Shown here: piece after piece, positions 40,101 through 49,192 of the stretch
How positions within the stretch are numbered: position 1 is the first letter of the stretch
Layout: each line of letters begins with the position of its first letter
Assembly: GCF_014650595.1 (NCBI RefSeq)
Contig: NZ_BMVG01000015.1
Span: 111,025 to 175,024 of the forward strand
Direction of reading: 5' to 3'
Source of the DNA: Streptomyces alanosinicus
GTDB taxonomy: Bacteria; Actinomycetota; Actinomycetes; Streptomycetales; Streptomycetaceae
Length of the DNA stretch: 64,000 nt
Translations under genes and position numbers: made by a program
The notes under the pieces: model-generated
Told to the model about the DNA's origin: nothing
What the model saw: only the letters and a program-made list of their open reading frames with translations
The model's database searches: none

Positions 40101-40916
40101 ATGACCACCGCCGACCAGCTCGCCGCCCACGGCCTCGACCTGCGCTACGGCGACCGGCTCGTGGTGGGCGGACTCGATCTGACGCTGCCCGGCGGGGCGG
40201 TCACCGCGATCGTCGGCCCCAACGCCTGCGGCAAGTCGACCCTGTTGCGCGGGCTCAGCCGGCTGCTCGCCCCGGCCGCCGGCCGGGTGACGCTCGACGG
40301 TGCCGACATCCACCGCATGTCCGCCCGCGCGCTGGCCCTGCGGATGGGGCTGCTGCCCCAGCAGCCGGTCACCCCCGAGGCGATCACCGTCGAGGCCCTC
40401 GTACGCCTGGGCCGGTACCCGCACCAGCGGCTGCTGAGCCCCTGGTCGGCGGCCGACCAGCGGGCGGTCGACGAGGCGCTGGAGCGCACCGGCACCGCGG
40501 GGCTGCGCGACCACCCGGTCGATCAGCTCTCCGGCGGACAGCGCCAACGCGCCTGGATCGCGCTCGCGTTGGCGCAGGACACCGAGCTGCTCCTGCTCGA
40601 CGAGCCGACCACCTTCCTCGATCTGCGCCACCAGCTCGACGTCCTCGACCTGGTGGCCGCCCTGCACGCCGAGGCGGGCCGCACCGTGGTGATGGTGCTG
40701 CACGACCTCGGACAGGCCGCCCGCTACGCGGACCACATGGTGGTCCTCAAGGACGGCCGTCTCGCCGCCACCGGCGCCCCGGCCGACGTCCTCGACGCGG
40801 ACCTGGTCAAGTCCGTCTTCGACGTGGACTGCCGGGTGATTCCCGACCCGGAGACCGGCACCCCGCTGGTCATCCCGAAGGCCGGCGCGGTGCGGCACTC
40901 CGCAGTGTCCGCCTGA
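40101..40916 (+). CDS. Iron-siderophore ABC transporter ATPase (FecE/FhuC-like)
   Basis: The 271-residue ATPase starts at ATG 40101, chosen for the GAAGGAG site 8 bases upstream; an ATG at 40014 overlaps the permease stop but adds 29 Pro/Arg-rich residues. Walker A is GPNACGKSTL (residues 39-48), the signature is QLSGGQRQRAWIALAL (about residues 145-160), Walker B is LLLLDEPT and the switch is MVLHD. The GYP/H segment RLGRYPHQRLLSPW is typical of siderophore and cobalamin importers. It energises the FecCD pair. Confidence 0.94.
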   Translation: MTTADQLAAHGLDLRYGDRLVVGGLDLTLPGGAVTAIVGPNACGKSTLLRGLSRLLAPAAGRVTLDGADIHRMSARALALRMGLLPQQPVTPEAITVEALVRLGRYPHQRLLSPWSAADQRAVDEALERTGTAGLRDHPVDQLSGGQRQRAWIALALAQDTELLLLDEPTTFLDLRHQLDVLDLVAALHAEAGRTVVMVLHDLGQAARYADHMVVLKDGRLAATGAPADVLDADLVKSVFDVDCRVIPDPETGTPLVIPKAGAVRHSAVSA

Positions 40917-40952
40917 CCACCCCCCGACCCCTCTCAGAAGGACCCACCCCCC

Positions 40953-41975
40953 ATGTTCGAGCGCTCTCCCCTGCGCGGAATCGGCCGGCTGCTCGCCGTG
41001 CTGCTGTCCGTCGTCCTCGGTACGGCCCTGCTGGCCGCCTGCGGCAGTGAGAAGTCCGACGGCACCGACTCGGCGAAGGCTCCCGGCACCGCGTCGGGCG
41101 GCAGCTTCCCGCGCACCCTCAAGACCGTGATGGGCGAGGTGAAGATCCCGGCGCGGCCGAAGCGGGTCGTCGTCCTCGACACCGGTGAGCTGGACGACGT
41201 CACCCTCCTCGGTATCGACCCGGTCGGCGCGGTCGCCCCGCACTTCAAGACCGAGGGCGGCTTCCCGTCGTACCTCAAGGGCGAACTCGGCGGCACCGCG
41301 GACGTCGGCCCCCTGCTGGAGCCCAACCTGGAGAAGATCGCCTCGCTCAAGCCCGATCTGATCCTGTCCTCGAAGGTCCGCCACGAGGCGATCTACGACA
41401 AGCTCAGCGCCATCGCCCCGACCGTCTTCACCGAGACCACCGGTGGTGTCTGGAAGCAGAACCTGAAGGTCCATGCCGAGGCGCTCGGTCTGGAGAAGGA
41501 GGCGGCGGCCCGGCTCAAGGAGTACGAGACGCGCGCCAAGGCGCTGGGCGAGGCCATCAGGAAGAAGGACGGCGGCACCATGCCGACGGCCTCCGTGGTG
41601 CGCTTCATCGCCGGTCCGACCCGTCTGTACCAGTCCAACTCCTACAGCGGTGTCGTCCTGAACGACATCGGCCTCAGGCGCCCCGCCTCACAGGTGTCGA
41701 ACGACCCCGCGGTCACGATGAAGGACGTCAGCCCCGAGCAGATCGACCGGGCCGACGCCGACCTGGTCTTCGTCACCTCCGCCGACGCCGCCGACAAGAC
41801 GCAGAAGCGGCAGGTCACCTCCAACCCGGTGTGGAAGTCCCTGCGGGCCGTCAAGAACGGCAAGGTCTTCGAGGTGCCGGACGAGACCTGGATGTCCGGC
41901 ATCGGTGTCCAGGCCGCCGGACAGATGCTCGCTGACGTCGCCAAGGACACAGGTGTGGCACTCCCGAAGAAGTGA
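40953..41975 (+). CDS. Iron-siderophore-binding lipoprotein (ABC substrate-binding protein)
   Basis: The 340-residue protein has a lipoprotein signal: an Arg-containing n-region, the hydrophobic LLAVLLSVVLGTALL, and lipobox LAAC with Cys at about residue 30. The mature part has the FepB/FhuD-type fold: PARPKRVVVLDTGELDDVTLLGIDPVGAV, LEPNLEKIASLKPDLILSSKVRHE, an AxTVF segment, and a C-terminal EVPDETWMSGIGVQAAGQMLADV. The protein binds the ferric siderophore outside the membrane and delivers it to the FecCD permeases. It is last of the transport genes, before a large hairpin that separates them from the biosynthesis genes. Confidence 0.93.
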   Translation: MFERSPLRGIGRLLAVLLSVVLGTALLAACGSEKSDGTDSAKAPGTASGGSFPRTLKTVMGEVKIPARPKRVVVLDTGELDDVTLLGIDPVGAVAPHFKTEGGFPSYLKGELGGTADVGPLLEPNLEKIASLKPDLILSSKVRHEAIYDKLSAIAPTVFTETTGGVWKQNLKVHAEALGLEKEAAARLKEYETRAKALGEAIRKKDGGTMPTASVVRFIAGPTRLYQSNSYSGVVLNDIGLRRPASQVSNDPAVTMKDVSPEQIDRADADLVFVTSADAADKTQKRQVTSNPVWKSLRAVKNGKVFEVPDETWMSGIGVQAAGQMLADVAKDTGVALPKK

Positions 41976-41989
41976 CTCCCGCTGAACCA

Positions 41990-42021
41990 GGGCGGGCCGC
42001 GGCCATGAGCGCGGCCCGCCC
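41990..42021 (+). terminator. GC-rich hairpin between transport and biosynthesis genes
   Basis: A 12+12 perfect stem (GGGCGGGCCGCG and complement) with an 8-base loop starts 15 bp after the binding-protein stop and 34 bp before the ATP-grasp start. There is no T-tract; a C-run follows. It more likely attenuates or stabilises than fully terminates, since the biosynthesis genes show no iron box of their own. Confidence 0.5.
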
Positions 42022-42054
42022 CCCACCCCCCACTGCTCGCGGAAGTGCACCGTC

Positions 42055-43230
42055 ATGCGCCTGTATCTGCTCGCCCTCAACCCGACCGACTCCGTCACGG
42101 AAGGGTTCCTGCCCGCGGCCGCCCGGCTGGGCCTGGACGTCACCGTCCTGACCGACCAGCCCGGCCCCCACCGCCGCACACATCCCGGCGTCGAAGTCCT
42201 CCACTGCGACGTCCGTGACGTCCGGGCCGTCATCACCCGGATCTCCACGCACCACCGGCCCGACGCCGTCTTCACCAACAGCGACCACCTCCAGACCCAG
42301 GCGGCCCTCGCCGCGGCCTACTTCGGCCTGCCCGGCAAGGACTGGCGGGCCGCCCTGCGCACCAAGGACAAGGCCGAGATGCGCCGTCGGCTGGCCGCGG
42401 CCGGCGCCGACACCGTGTGGTCGGCCGAGCTGACCGGACCGGTGGCGCCGCCCGGCGCGCCCTACCCGTGCGTGGTCAAGCCGCGCGAGGGCGTGGCCAG
42501 CGAGGACGTCGTCCTTGTCGACGGCCCGGAGGACCTCGTCACCCACGCCAAGGAGATCCTCGACCGGCGTCCGGGCACCGCGCTGGTCGTCGAGGAGTAC
42601 CTTCCCGGCGAGCTGTGCACCCTGGAGACGCTCGGCGACGGACACGTCCGGCATGTCCTGGGCGGCTTCCGCACCGAGCTGTCCCCGCCGCCGTACTTCA
42701 TCGAGGAACGGCTCGTCTATGTCCCGGCCCACCCCGAACCGGTGGTCTCCCAGGTCCTTGGCCAACTCGACGCGCTGGGCGTCGGGTTCGGGGCCTGCCA
42801 CACCGAGTTCGTGGTGCACGCGGGGCGGGCGCGGATCATCGAGGTCAACTACCGTGCCATCGGGGACCAGTGCGATCTGCTGCTGGCCCGGCTGCTGGGC
42901 GTCCCGCTCTTCGAGCACATCCTGCGCACCCACCTCGGCGAACCGCTCCCGGCCGGCCTGGACCTCCGCCGTGACGGCGCCGCCCGGCTCGAATACCCCT
43001 GCGCCGACCGCGCCGGAACCCTCGTCGACGCCCCCGCCGCCGAGGACCTCACCGTCGACGGCGTGCGTCTGGTGTACCGCCCGCTGCGCCCGCTGGGCGA
43101 ACGGCACGAGCTGTATCACACCAACCGCGACTACCTGGGCGTCCTGCGGGCCAGTGGCACCGACCAGCGGGCCGTGGACCGGGTCTCGGCCGGCTTCCTG
43201 GCCGCGCGGCGCTGGGAGATCCGGCCGTGA
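42055..43230 (+). CDS. ATP-grasp ligase of siderophore biosynthesis (PvsA-like)
   Basis: The 391-residue ATP-grasp protein starts at ATG 42055. The N-terminal preATP-grasp part (RLYLLALNPTDSVTEGFLPAAARLGLDVTVLTDQ) is followed by the nucleotide-binding YPCVVKPREGVASEDVVLVD (about residues 139-158), ALVVEEYLPGELCTLETL, and the Mg-binding HTEFVVHAGRARIIEVNYRAIG (about residues 249-270). It should form an amide bond from an acyl-phosphate, as PvsA does in vibrioferrin assembly. The 3' end overlaps the NIS synthetase by 4 bp. It opens a five-gene set in the same order as pvsABCDE. Confidence 0.88.
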   Translation: MRLYLLALNPTDSVTEGFLPAAARLGLDVTVLTDQPGPHRRTHPGVEVLHCDVRDVRAVITRISTHHRPDAVFTNSDHLQTQAALAAAYFGLPGKDWRAALRTKDKAEMRRRLAAAGADTVWSAELTGPVAPPGAPYPCVVKPREGVASEDVVLVDGPEDLVTHAKEILDRRPGTALVVEEYLPGELCTLETLGDGHVRHVLGGFRTELSPPPYFIEERLVYVPAHPEPVVSQVLGQLDALGVGFGACHTEFVVHAGRARIIEVNYRAIGDQCDLLLARLLGVPLFEHILRTHLGEPLPAGLDLRRDGAARLEYPCADRAGTLVDAPAAEDLTVDGVRLVYRPLRPLGERHELYHTNRDYLGVLRASGTDQRAVDRVSAGFLAARRWEIRP

Positions 43231-44945
43231 GCGCGCCGACGACGACCGACACCTGCGAGGCCGAGCTGCTCACCCGGGTGCTCAGCGCCCTGCTGCGCGA
43301 GGACGTGGTCGGGCTGCGCACCCGCAGCACGCTCGTCCGGCGCGGGGACGGTGACTGGCTGCGGCGGGCGACACCCGACGCGGACGCGCTGCTGCTGCCC
43401 GTCGCCCCGGACGGCTTCCAGTGCGAGTACGCCGCCCGGCGGCCGCTGCTGCTGCGCGAGTCGGACGGCGTCGAGCTGAGCGCGTACCCCGACGTCCTCG
43501 GTGCGCTGCGTGCGCTCGCCGCACCGGTGGACCGGGACGGTTTCGACGCCTTCGCCGAGGAGTGCCGGCAGACGCTGGCGACGATGCGGCTGCACGCCGC
43601 GACCCGGGCGGAGGTCACCGGCCGGCTGACGGCGCTCCACCACGCCGATCCCGCGCGCTGGACCGGCCCGGCCGGCAGCCTGGCGTACGACACGCTCGCC
43701 GCCCGGCTGGATCATCCCGTCTACCCGACCGCACGCGGCCGCGCCGGACTCACCGACGGTCAACTGCGCGCCTACGCACCCGAGTTCCACCCCCGCTTCG
43801 CGCTGCGCTGGCTCGCCGTGCCGCGCGAGGCGGTCACCCTGGCCGGCCGGCTGCCGGACTTCTGGCCCACCCCCGCCGCACTCGGTCTGCCCGAGGCGGA
43901 GGGTACGCATCTGGCCCTGCCCGTCCACCCGTTGACCGTCGGCGCCCCGCTCGACGAGGCGCTGGCAGCGACGGGGCTGACCGGCAGCGCGCTGCTCGCC
44001 GAACGCGCGTACCTGGAGGTCGTACCGACCCTGTCGATGCGCACCGTGGCAGTGGCCGCCGACCCGTCCGTACACCTCAAACTCCCGCTGGCCACCGCCA
44101 CGTTGGGCCTGCGCAACAAGCGCAGCATCAAGCCCGGGACGCTCGTGGACGGCGCCGCCGGGCAACGTCTGCTCCAGGCGGCGGCCGGCCGCGAGCCCCG
44201 CTTCCGAGCGATGATCCTGCACGCCGACGAGAGCACCTACGCGCACGCGGGCCATGAACTGCTCGCCGTCCTGTGCCGCCGCCACCCCGCGGGTCTGGAC
44301 GGCGCCGCGGTCGTGCCGCTGGCCGCGCTCCTCGCGCCGGCTCCCGACGGACGGCCGGTCCTCGGCCATCTCGCCGACCGCTACTACGGCGGTGACCCGC
44401 TCGCCCTGCTGGACGCGTTCCTGACGCTGCTCTTCGACTGGCAGACCACCCTGTTCGGACTCGGCGTCGCGCTGGAGTCGCACCAGCAGAACGTCTCGCT
44501 GGTCCTGCGGCCCGGGAGCCTGCGGCTGCTGTTCAAGGACAACGACGGGCCGCGCATCAACACCCGCCGCCTGGCCGCCGTACTCCCGGGGCCGTGGGGC
44601 TTCGACGACGCGCGGACGTGCACCACCGAGGACGGGCCGGTCACGGACCTGTTCACCACCATCACGGTCCATCTCTGCGCGGGCGCCTACGCGTTCGGAC
44701 TCGGCGGGCGGCGCCGGGCCCTGCTGGACCTCGTCCGGGCCCGGCTGACCGAGGCGGTGGACCGGCTCGGCGGTGACGCGGGCGCCGTGCTGCGGGCCCG
44801 GGTGCTCAACGCCCCCCGGCTTCCGGTGAAGGCGATGGTCAGCGCGGGCACGCTGCTGTCCAAGGAGCGTTCGGGCGCGGCCGACGTCAACAAGCACTAC
44901 ACGACGGGCCCCAACTACCTGCTGCGGAACGAGGGTCCGGCATGA
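43227..44945 (+). CDS. IucA/IucC-family NIS siderophore synthetase (PvsB-like)
   Basis: The 572-residue protein is usual NIS length and starts at GTG 43227. Family landmarks are HPLTVGAPLDEALAATGLTG, VPTLSMRTVAV, HLKLPLATATLGLRNKRSIKPGT (the conserved nucleotide-binding stretch, about residues 284-306), and ALESHQQNVSLVLRPGSLRLLFKDNDGPR (about residues 412-440, the E-x-H-x-Q-N and D-x-x-G/D motifs). A C-terminal FhuF-like helical region follows. NIS enzymes adenylate a carboxylate such as citrate and condense it with an amine or alcohol. Its 3' end overlaps the MFS exporter gene. Confidence 0.92.
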   Translation: MSAPTTTDTCEAELLTRVLSALLREDVVGLRTRSTLVRRGDGDWLRRATPDADALLLPVAPDGFQCEYAARRPLLLRESDGVELSAYPDVLGALRALAAPVDRDGFDAFAEECRQTLATMRLHAATRAEVTGRLTALHHADPARWTGPAGSLAYDTLAARLDHPVYPTARGRAGLTDGQLRAYAPEFHPRFALRWLAVPREAVTLAGRLPDFWPTPAALGLPEAEGTHLALPVHPLTVGAPLDEALAATGLTGSALLAERAYLEVVPTLSMRTVAVAADPSVHLKLPLATATLGLRNKRSIKPGTLVDGAAGQRLLQAAAGREPRFRAMILHADESTYAHAGHELLAVLCRRHPAGLDGAAVVPLAALLAPAPDGRPVLGHLADRYYGGDPLALLDAFLTLLFDWQTTLFGLGVALESHQQNVSLVLRPGSLRLLFKDNDGPRINTRRLAAVLPGPWGFDDARTCTTEDGPVTDLFTTITVHLCAGAYAFGLGGRRRALLDLVRARLTEAVDRLGGDAGAVLRARVLNAPRLPVKAMVSAGTLLSKERSGAADVNKHYTTGPNYLLRNEGPA

Positions 44946-46180
44946 GCGGGGGTGTGCTGAGACTGCCGCGTCCGGCGCCCGGCCGGGGCCAGGTGTTCTC
45001 CGTGGCGGGGTGCTACTTCGTCGCGTCCTTCGCGGCGCTGGGACTGCCGCCCTATCTCACCGAGATCCTGCCGGAGCTGGGCGACCGGCACGCCCGCTGG
45101 GCCGGTGTCCTCTATGTCGTACCGACGCTGTTCGGCGGGCTCTGCGCGCCGCTGTGGGGGCGGCTCGCCGACCGCTTCGGCCGTAAACGCCTGCTGCTGC
45201 GCGCCCAGTTGGGGCTGGCCCTGTCCTTCCTGCTGGCGGGCTGGGCCGACTCGCTCGCCGCCTTCACCGCGGCACTGGTCCTCCAGGGCATCCTGGGCGG
45301 CACGTTCGCCGCCTCCAACGGCTATCTGGGGGCCGCCCTGGAGGGTGCCGCGCTGTCCAGGGCGCTCACGGTGATGCAGGGCAGCGCGCGGGCCGCGCTG
45401 GTCCTCGCGCCGATCGTGGTCGGCGCGCTGTCCGGCTGGCTGTCGCCGCACCGCCAGTACGCGCTGCTCGCCGTGCTCCCGCTGACGGCCGCGCTGCTGC
45501 TGGCGGCCCTGCCGGAGCCGGATGCCGCCACCCTGCCGGAGCGGGACGCCGCCCTGCCGGAACAAGGCGGCGCACTGCCCGAGCCGGGCGTCGTGGGCGC
45601 GCCGCGGGTGCGGCCCCGGGTGCTGTTCCTGCTGGAGTTCGCCTTCGTGTTCTGCACCGTCGTCTCCTTCCCCTATCTGATCGCCCTGGTCGACGACCGG
45701 CTGCCGGGCACCACGCCCCTGGTGTCCGGTGTGCTGTTCGCCCTGCCCCATCTCTGCTATCTGGTGTCGGCCCTGGCCGTGCACTCCGCCTTCCGGGACC
45801 GGCCGTCGACCGGGATGGCCGCCGGATTCGTGTGCATAGCCCTGGGCCTCGCCGGACACGGCGTGGCCGGCTCGCTGCCCGCGCTGGTCGCCGTGCGTCT
45901 CCTGCTCGGCGCCGGGCTCACCCTCGGCCTCGTGTGCCTGCAGGTGCTGGCCGCCGACTGCGCCGCGGGCCGCTCGCCCGGCGGGCTGTTCGGCTCGCTG
46001 GAGTTCTTCTCCAAGGCCGGCGCGGTCGCCGCCGGCCTGGCCGCGGCCGTGGGCAGCGCCCGCTACGGGCCGGCCGCCCCCGTCCTGGCCGGCAGCGCGG
46101 CCGCGACGGTCACCGCCCTCGCGACCCTGATCCCCCCACTCAACCGCCGCATCCGCTGGAGCCGTCGATGCCCTCGCTGA
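44942..46180 (+). CDS. MFS siderophore exporter (PvsC-like)
   Basis: The 412-residue permease has 12 predicted helices and starts at ATG 44942 (4-bp overlap). The loop 2-3 motif GRLADRFGRKRLLL (about residues 74-87) is typical of the DHA1-type major facilitator superfamily, and GVLFALPHLCYLVSALAV and SLEFFSKAGAVAAGLAAAVG follow. Its central cytoplasmic loop (PEPDAATLPERDAALPEQGGALPEPG) is Pro/Glu-rich and repetitive. Its position between the two NIS synthetases matches pvsC, the vibrioferrin exporter. It should export the finished siderophore by proton antiport. Confidence 0.9.
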   Translation: MSGGVLRLPRPAPGRGQVFSVAGCYFVASFAALGLPPYLTEILPELGDRHARWAGVLYVVPTLFGGLCAPLWGRLADRFGRKRLLLRAQLGLALSFLLAGWADSLAAFTAALVLQGILGGTFAASNGYLGAALEGAALSRALTVMQGSARAALVLAPIVVGALSGWLSPHRQYALLAVLPLTAALLLAALPEPDAATLPERDAALPEQGGALPEPGVVGAPRVRPRVLFLLEFAFVFCTVVSFPYLIALVDDRLPGTTPLVSGVLFALPHLCYLVSALAVHSAFRDRPSTGMAAGFVCIALGLAGHGVAGSLPALVAVRLLLGAGLTLGLVCLQVLAADCAAGRSPGGLFGSLEFFSKAGAVAAGLAAAVGSARYGPAAPVLAGSAAATVTALATLIPPLNRRIRWSRRCPR

Positions 46181-47901
46181 CCCATACGCCCGGGAGCGGC
46201 ACCGCACCCGCCGCACTGCCCACCGCCGACGAGGCCGTGGCCCATACGCTCCTGAACTGTCTGCTGCGCGAGGTGACAGGACCGGAGCACCAGAGCGTCG
46301 TCAGCGGCGGCCGGCTGCTGCTGCGGCTGCCCCGCCGCGGGGTTCTGCTGCGGGTCGCGCTGCGCCGCACCTCGCTGTTCGGCGCGCACCGGTTCACCGG
46401 CCCGGTGAGCGAACAGCGGGACGGGGGCTGGTCGGTGGTCGACTGGCGGCAACTGGCCGCGTACACGCACGACGAGCTGTGGCTGCGCACCGGTGTGCGC
46501 AACGAGGAGTTCCTGGAACAGATCGCCTCCAGCCACGCGGCGATCGCGTCCGCCCTGGCCGCCCGGCCCGGCAGCGGCGCCCCGGACGGTCCGGTGTCCG
46601 CCTATGTCGCCTCCGAGCAGGCCCTGCTCTTCGGCCACCGTTTCCATCCCACGCCCAAGGCCCGGACCGGCGACCCGCGCTCCTGGGCGGCGTACGCGCC
46701 GGAGGCCCGGGCCGCCTTCCCGCTGCGGCATCTCGCGGTCCGCTCGGAGCTGATCGCGGAGGAGTCCGCGGCACCGTGGGCCGCGGCCGCGCTGGACCGG
46801 CAGCGCCCGGAACTGCCGGACGGCTACCGGCTGTTGCCTGCCCACCCCTGGCAGTACGAGACGCTGCGCGGGCATCCGGCCCTGCGCGCGGCCCTCGACC
46901 GCGGTGACGTCCTCGACCTCGGACCGGGCGGAGCACCCTTCGCCGCCACCGCCTCCGTGCGCACCCTGTACGACGGCGACACCTTCCTGAAGTTCAGCCT
47001 GAACGTGCGGATCACCAACTGCGTGCGCAAGAACAGCAGTTACGAGCTGCGCGGCGCCGTCGCGCTGAGCCGGGCCCTCGCACCGGCGCTCGGCGACCTG
47101 GCCGCGCGCTTCCCCGGCAGCGCCGTGCTCCGCGAGCCCGCCTACCGCACGCTCGCCCTGCCCGGGCCGGACGGCACACCGGACCGCGCGCTGTTCGAGG
47201 GGTTCGGCGTCATCGTCCGCGAGGGCCTGCCGCGACGGCTCGCCCCGGGCACGACAGCGCTGCTCGCGGCCGCGGTCGCCGACGAGTACCCCACCGGCGC
47301 CGCCCACATCTCCCGGCTGCTGCGGGACGGGGACGCCGCGCACGCCCTGGCCTGGTGGTCGGCATACCTCGATCTGCTCCTGCCGCCCGTCCTCGCCGCC
47401 TATTTCGACCATGGTCTGGTCCTGGAGCCGCATCTGCAGAACGTGCTGGTCTGCGTCGACCCCGACGGCATGCCCGCCCAGGTCCTCTTCCGCGACCTGG
47501 AGGGCACCAAGCTGGTCCCCGAGCACCACGCGGACACGCTGGCCGCGCTGCCCGCCGAGGTGGCGGGGCCGCTGGCGTACGATGCGCAGCGCGGCTGGGA
47601 CCGTGTCGTGTACTGCCTGCTGGTCAACCACGTCGCCGAGCTGCTCGCCGCGCTCGCCGACCTGCACCCGGGTGCGGAGGCGACGCTGTGGGCCCGGGTG
47701 CGCGCCGCGCTCCAGGCCTACGCCGACCGGCTCGGCTGCCCGCCCCGCCTGGCCGCCCTGCTGGCGGGGGTGCCGCTGCCCGCCAAGGCCAATCTGCTGA
47801 CCCGCTGGGAGCGCAGGGCAGACCGCGACGCCGGCTACGTCCGGCTGCCGTCCCCGCTGGCCGAGGATCTTCTGCACGACACCGCCGGGAGCGCCCGATG
47901 A
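46168..47901 (+). CDS. IucA/IucC-family NIS siderophore synthetase (PvsD-like)
   Basis: The 577-residue NIS synthetase starts at ATG 46168, overlapping the MFS gene by 13 bp. Motifs are HPTPKARTGDPRSW, HPWQYETLRG, TLYDGDTFLKFSLNVRITNCVRKNSSYELRGA (about residues 268-299) and LEPHLQNVLVCVDPDGMPAQVLFRDLEGTKLV (about residues 416-447). These are the substrate and ATP segments of the type A/C NIS group (HPxxK, R-I-T-x-x-x-R-K-N, EPHxQN). Two distinct NIS enzymes imply two condensations on a carboxylate core. The stop overlaps the decarboxylase start by 4 bp. Confidence 0.92.
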   Translation: MPSLTHTPGSGTAPAALPTADEAVAHTLLNCLLREVTGPEHQSVVSGGRLLLRLPRRGVLLRVALRRTSLFGAHRFTGPVSEQRDGGWSVVDWRQLAAYTHDELWLRTGVRNEEFLEQIASSHAAIASALAARPGSGAPDGPVSAYVASEQALLFGHRFHPTPKARTGDPRSWAAYAPEARAAFPLRHLAVRSELIAEESAAPWAAAALDRQRPELPDGYRLLPAHPWQYETLRGHPALRAALDRGDVLDLGPGGAPFAATASVRTLYDGDTFLKFSLNVRITNCVRKNSSYELRGAVALSRALAPALGDLAARFPGSAVLREPAYRTLALPGPDGTPDRALFEGFGVIVREGLPRRLAPGTTALLAAAVADEYPTGAAHISRLLRDGDAAHALAWWSAYLDLLLPPVLAAYFDHGLVLEPHLQNVLVCVDPDGMPAQVLFRDLEGTKLVPEHHADTLAALPAEVAGPLAYDAQRGWDRVVYCLLVNHVAELLAALADLHPGAEATLWARVRAALQAYADRLGCPPRLAALLAGVPLPAKANLLTRWERRADRDAGYVRLPSPLAEDLLHDTAGSAR

Positions 47902-49100
47902 CCGACCCCACCGCCGCGGTCCGGGACCGCGCCCTGTCCCTGGCCTCCTGCGAACTGCCCGCCTATCTCTACGACTTGGGAGCCCTGCGCGCCCATGCGG
48001 CGGCCGTGCGGGGCGCGCTGCCCGGCCGCGTCGAGCTGTACTACGCGGCCAAGGCCAACCCCGAGCCGGAGATCCTCGCCGCGCTGGGGCCGTACGTCGA
48101 CGGCTACGAGGTGTCCTCGGGCGGCGAACTCGCCCATGTCGCCTCGGCGGTGCCGGGCCGGCCGCTCGCCTTCGGCGGCCCCGGCAAGACCCCGGACGAA
48201 CTGGCGGCCGCGCTGACACAGGGGGTCGAGCGCTTCCACGTCGAGAGCGGGCACGAGCTGCGCGTCCTGGCGGAGCTCGCCCGGCGCCTCGTGCCGTGGC
48301 GGCGGGTGGGGGTGCTGCCGCGCGTCAACCTGCCGACGGCCGACGGGGCGCCCGCGGGCGGCTCGCTGACGATGGGCGGGCGCCCCACCCCCTTCGGCAT
48401 GGATCCCGCCGAGGCACGCGAGGCCGTCACGGCACTGACGGACGGGACCCACCCCCAGCTCGAACTGCGGGGCATCCACGCCCACTTGGCCAGCGGACTG
48501 GAGGCGACGGACCAGCTGGCGGTGGCCGGGAGCATTGTGTCCTGGGCCATGGGGCTGGGCGTGCCGCTCGCCGAGGTGAACGTCGGCGGCGGCATGGCGG
48601 TCGACTACGCCGCCGCGGAGCGCCGCTTCGACTGGGCCGCGTACGGCCGCGGGCTCGCCCGGCTGGCCGCGGCGCACCCCGGTCTGACCCTGCGGACAGA
48701 GCCGGGGCGGGCATTGAGCGCGTACTGCGGCTGGTACGTGACGGAGGTGCTGGACGTGAAGCGCAGTCACGGCGAGGAGTTCGCCGTGGTCCGGGGAGGC
48801 ACACATCATCTGCGCACCCCGGCGACGAAGGGCCACGACCAGCCGTGCTCGGTCCTGCGGACGGACGCCTGGCCGCATCCCTGGCCCCGGCCCGCCGCAC
48901 GGAGCGGGCGGGTCACCCTGGCCGGGCAGCTGTGCACCCCGAAGGACGTCCTCGCCCGCTCGGTGCCCGCGCCCGGCCTCCGGGCCGGGGACCGGGTGGC
49001 GTTCTCGCTGGCGGGTGCCTACGCGTGGAACATCTCCCACCACGACTTCCTGATGCACCCGCGGCCCGGTTTCCACTTCCTGGAGCCTGGAGCGGGATGA
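47898..49100 (+). CDS. PLP-dependent type III decarboxylase (PvsE-like)
   Basis: The 400-residue fold-type III (alanine-racemase-like) decarboxylase starts at ATG 47898. The PLP lysine is in LYYAAKANPEPEIL (about residue 53), then SSGGELAHV, HVESGHELRVL, GIHAHLASGL, NVGGGMAVDY (phosphate), EPGRALSAYCGWYVTEV and a C-terminal GDRVAFSLAGAYAWNISHHDF with the substrate-side Tyr. The group includes DAP, ornithine and arginine decarboxylases and PvsE, which makes ethanolamine from serine in vibrioferrin synthesis. Which amino acid is used here cannot be read. It ends the operon; a convergent TetR gene follows after 92 bp. Confidence 0.9.
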   Translation: MTDPTAAVRDRALSLASCELPAYLYDLGALRAHAAAVRGALPGRVELYYAAKANPEPEILAALGPYVDGYEVSSGGELAHVASAVPGRPLAFGGPGKTPDELAAALTQGVERFHVESGHELRVLAELARRLVPWRRVGVLPRVNLPTADGAPAGGSLTMGGRPTPFGMDPAEAREAVTALTDGTHPQLELRGIHAHLASGLEATDQLAVAGSIVSWAMGLGVPLAEVNVGGGMAVDYAAAERRFDWAAYGRGLARLAAAHPGLTLRTEPGRALSAYCGWYVTEVLDVKRSHGEEFAVVRGGTHHLRTPATKGHDQPCSVLRTDAWPHPWPRPAARSGRVTLAGQLCTPKDVLARSVPAPGLRAGDRVAFSLAGAYAWNISHHDFLMHPRPGFHFLEPGAG

Positions 49101-49192
49101 GCAGGCAGACGTGTGGGTCCACGTCGCGGCCAAGCGGCAGGTGCCGACCAGTGTCCCGGCAGGCGTCGCAACCGAATCAAGGGGGGACTGCG

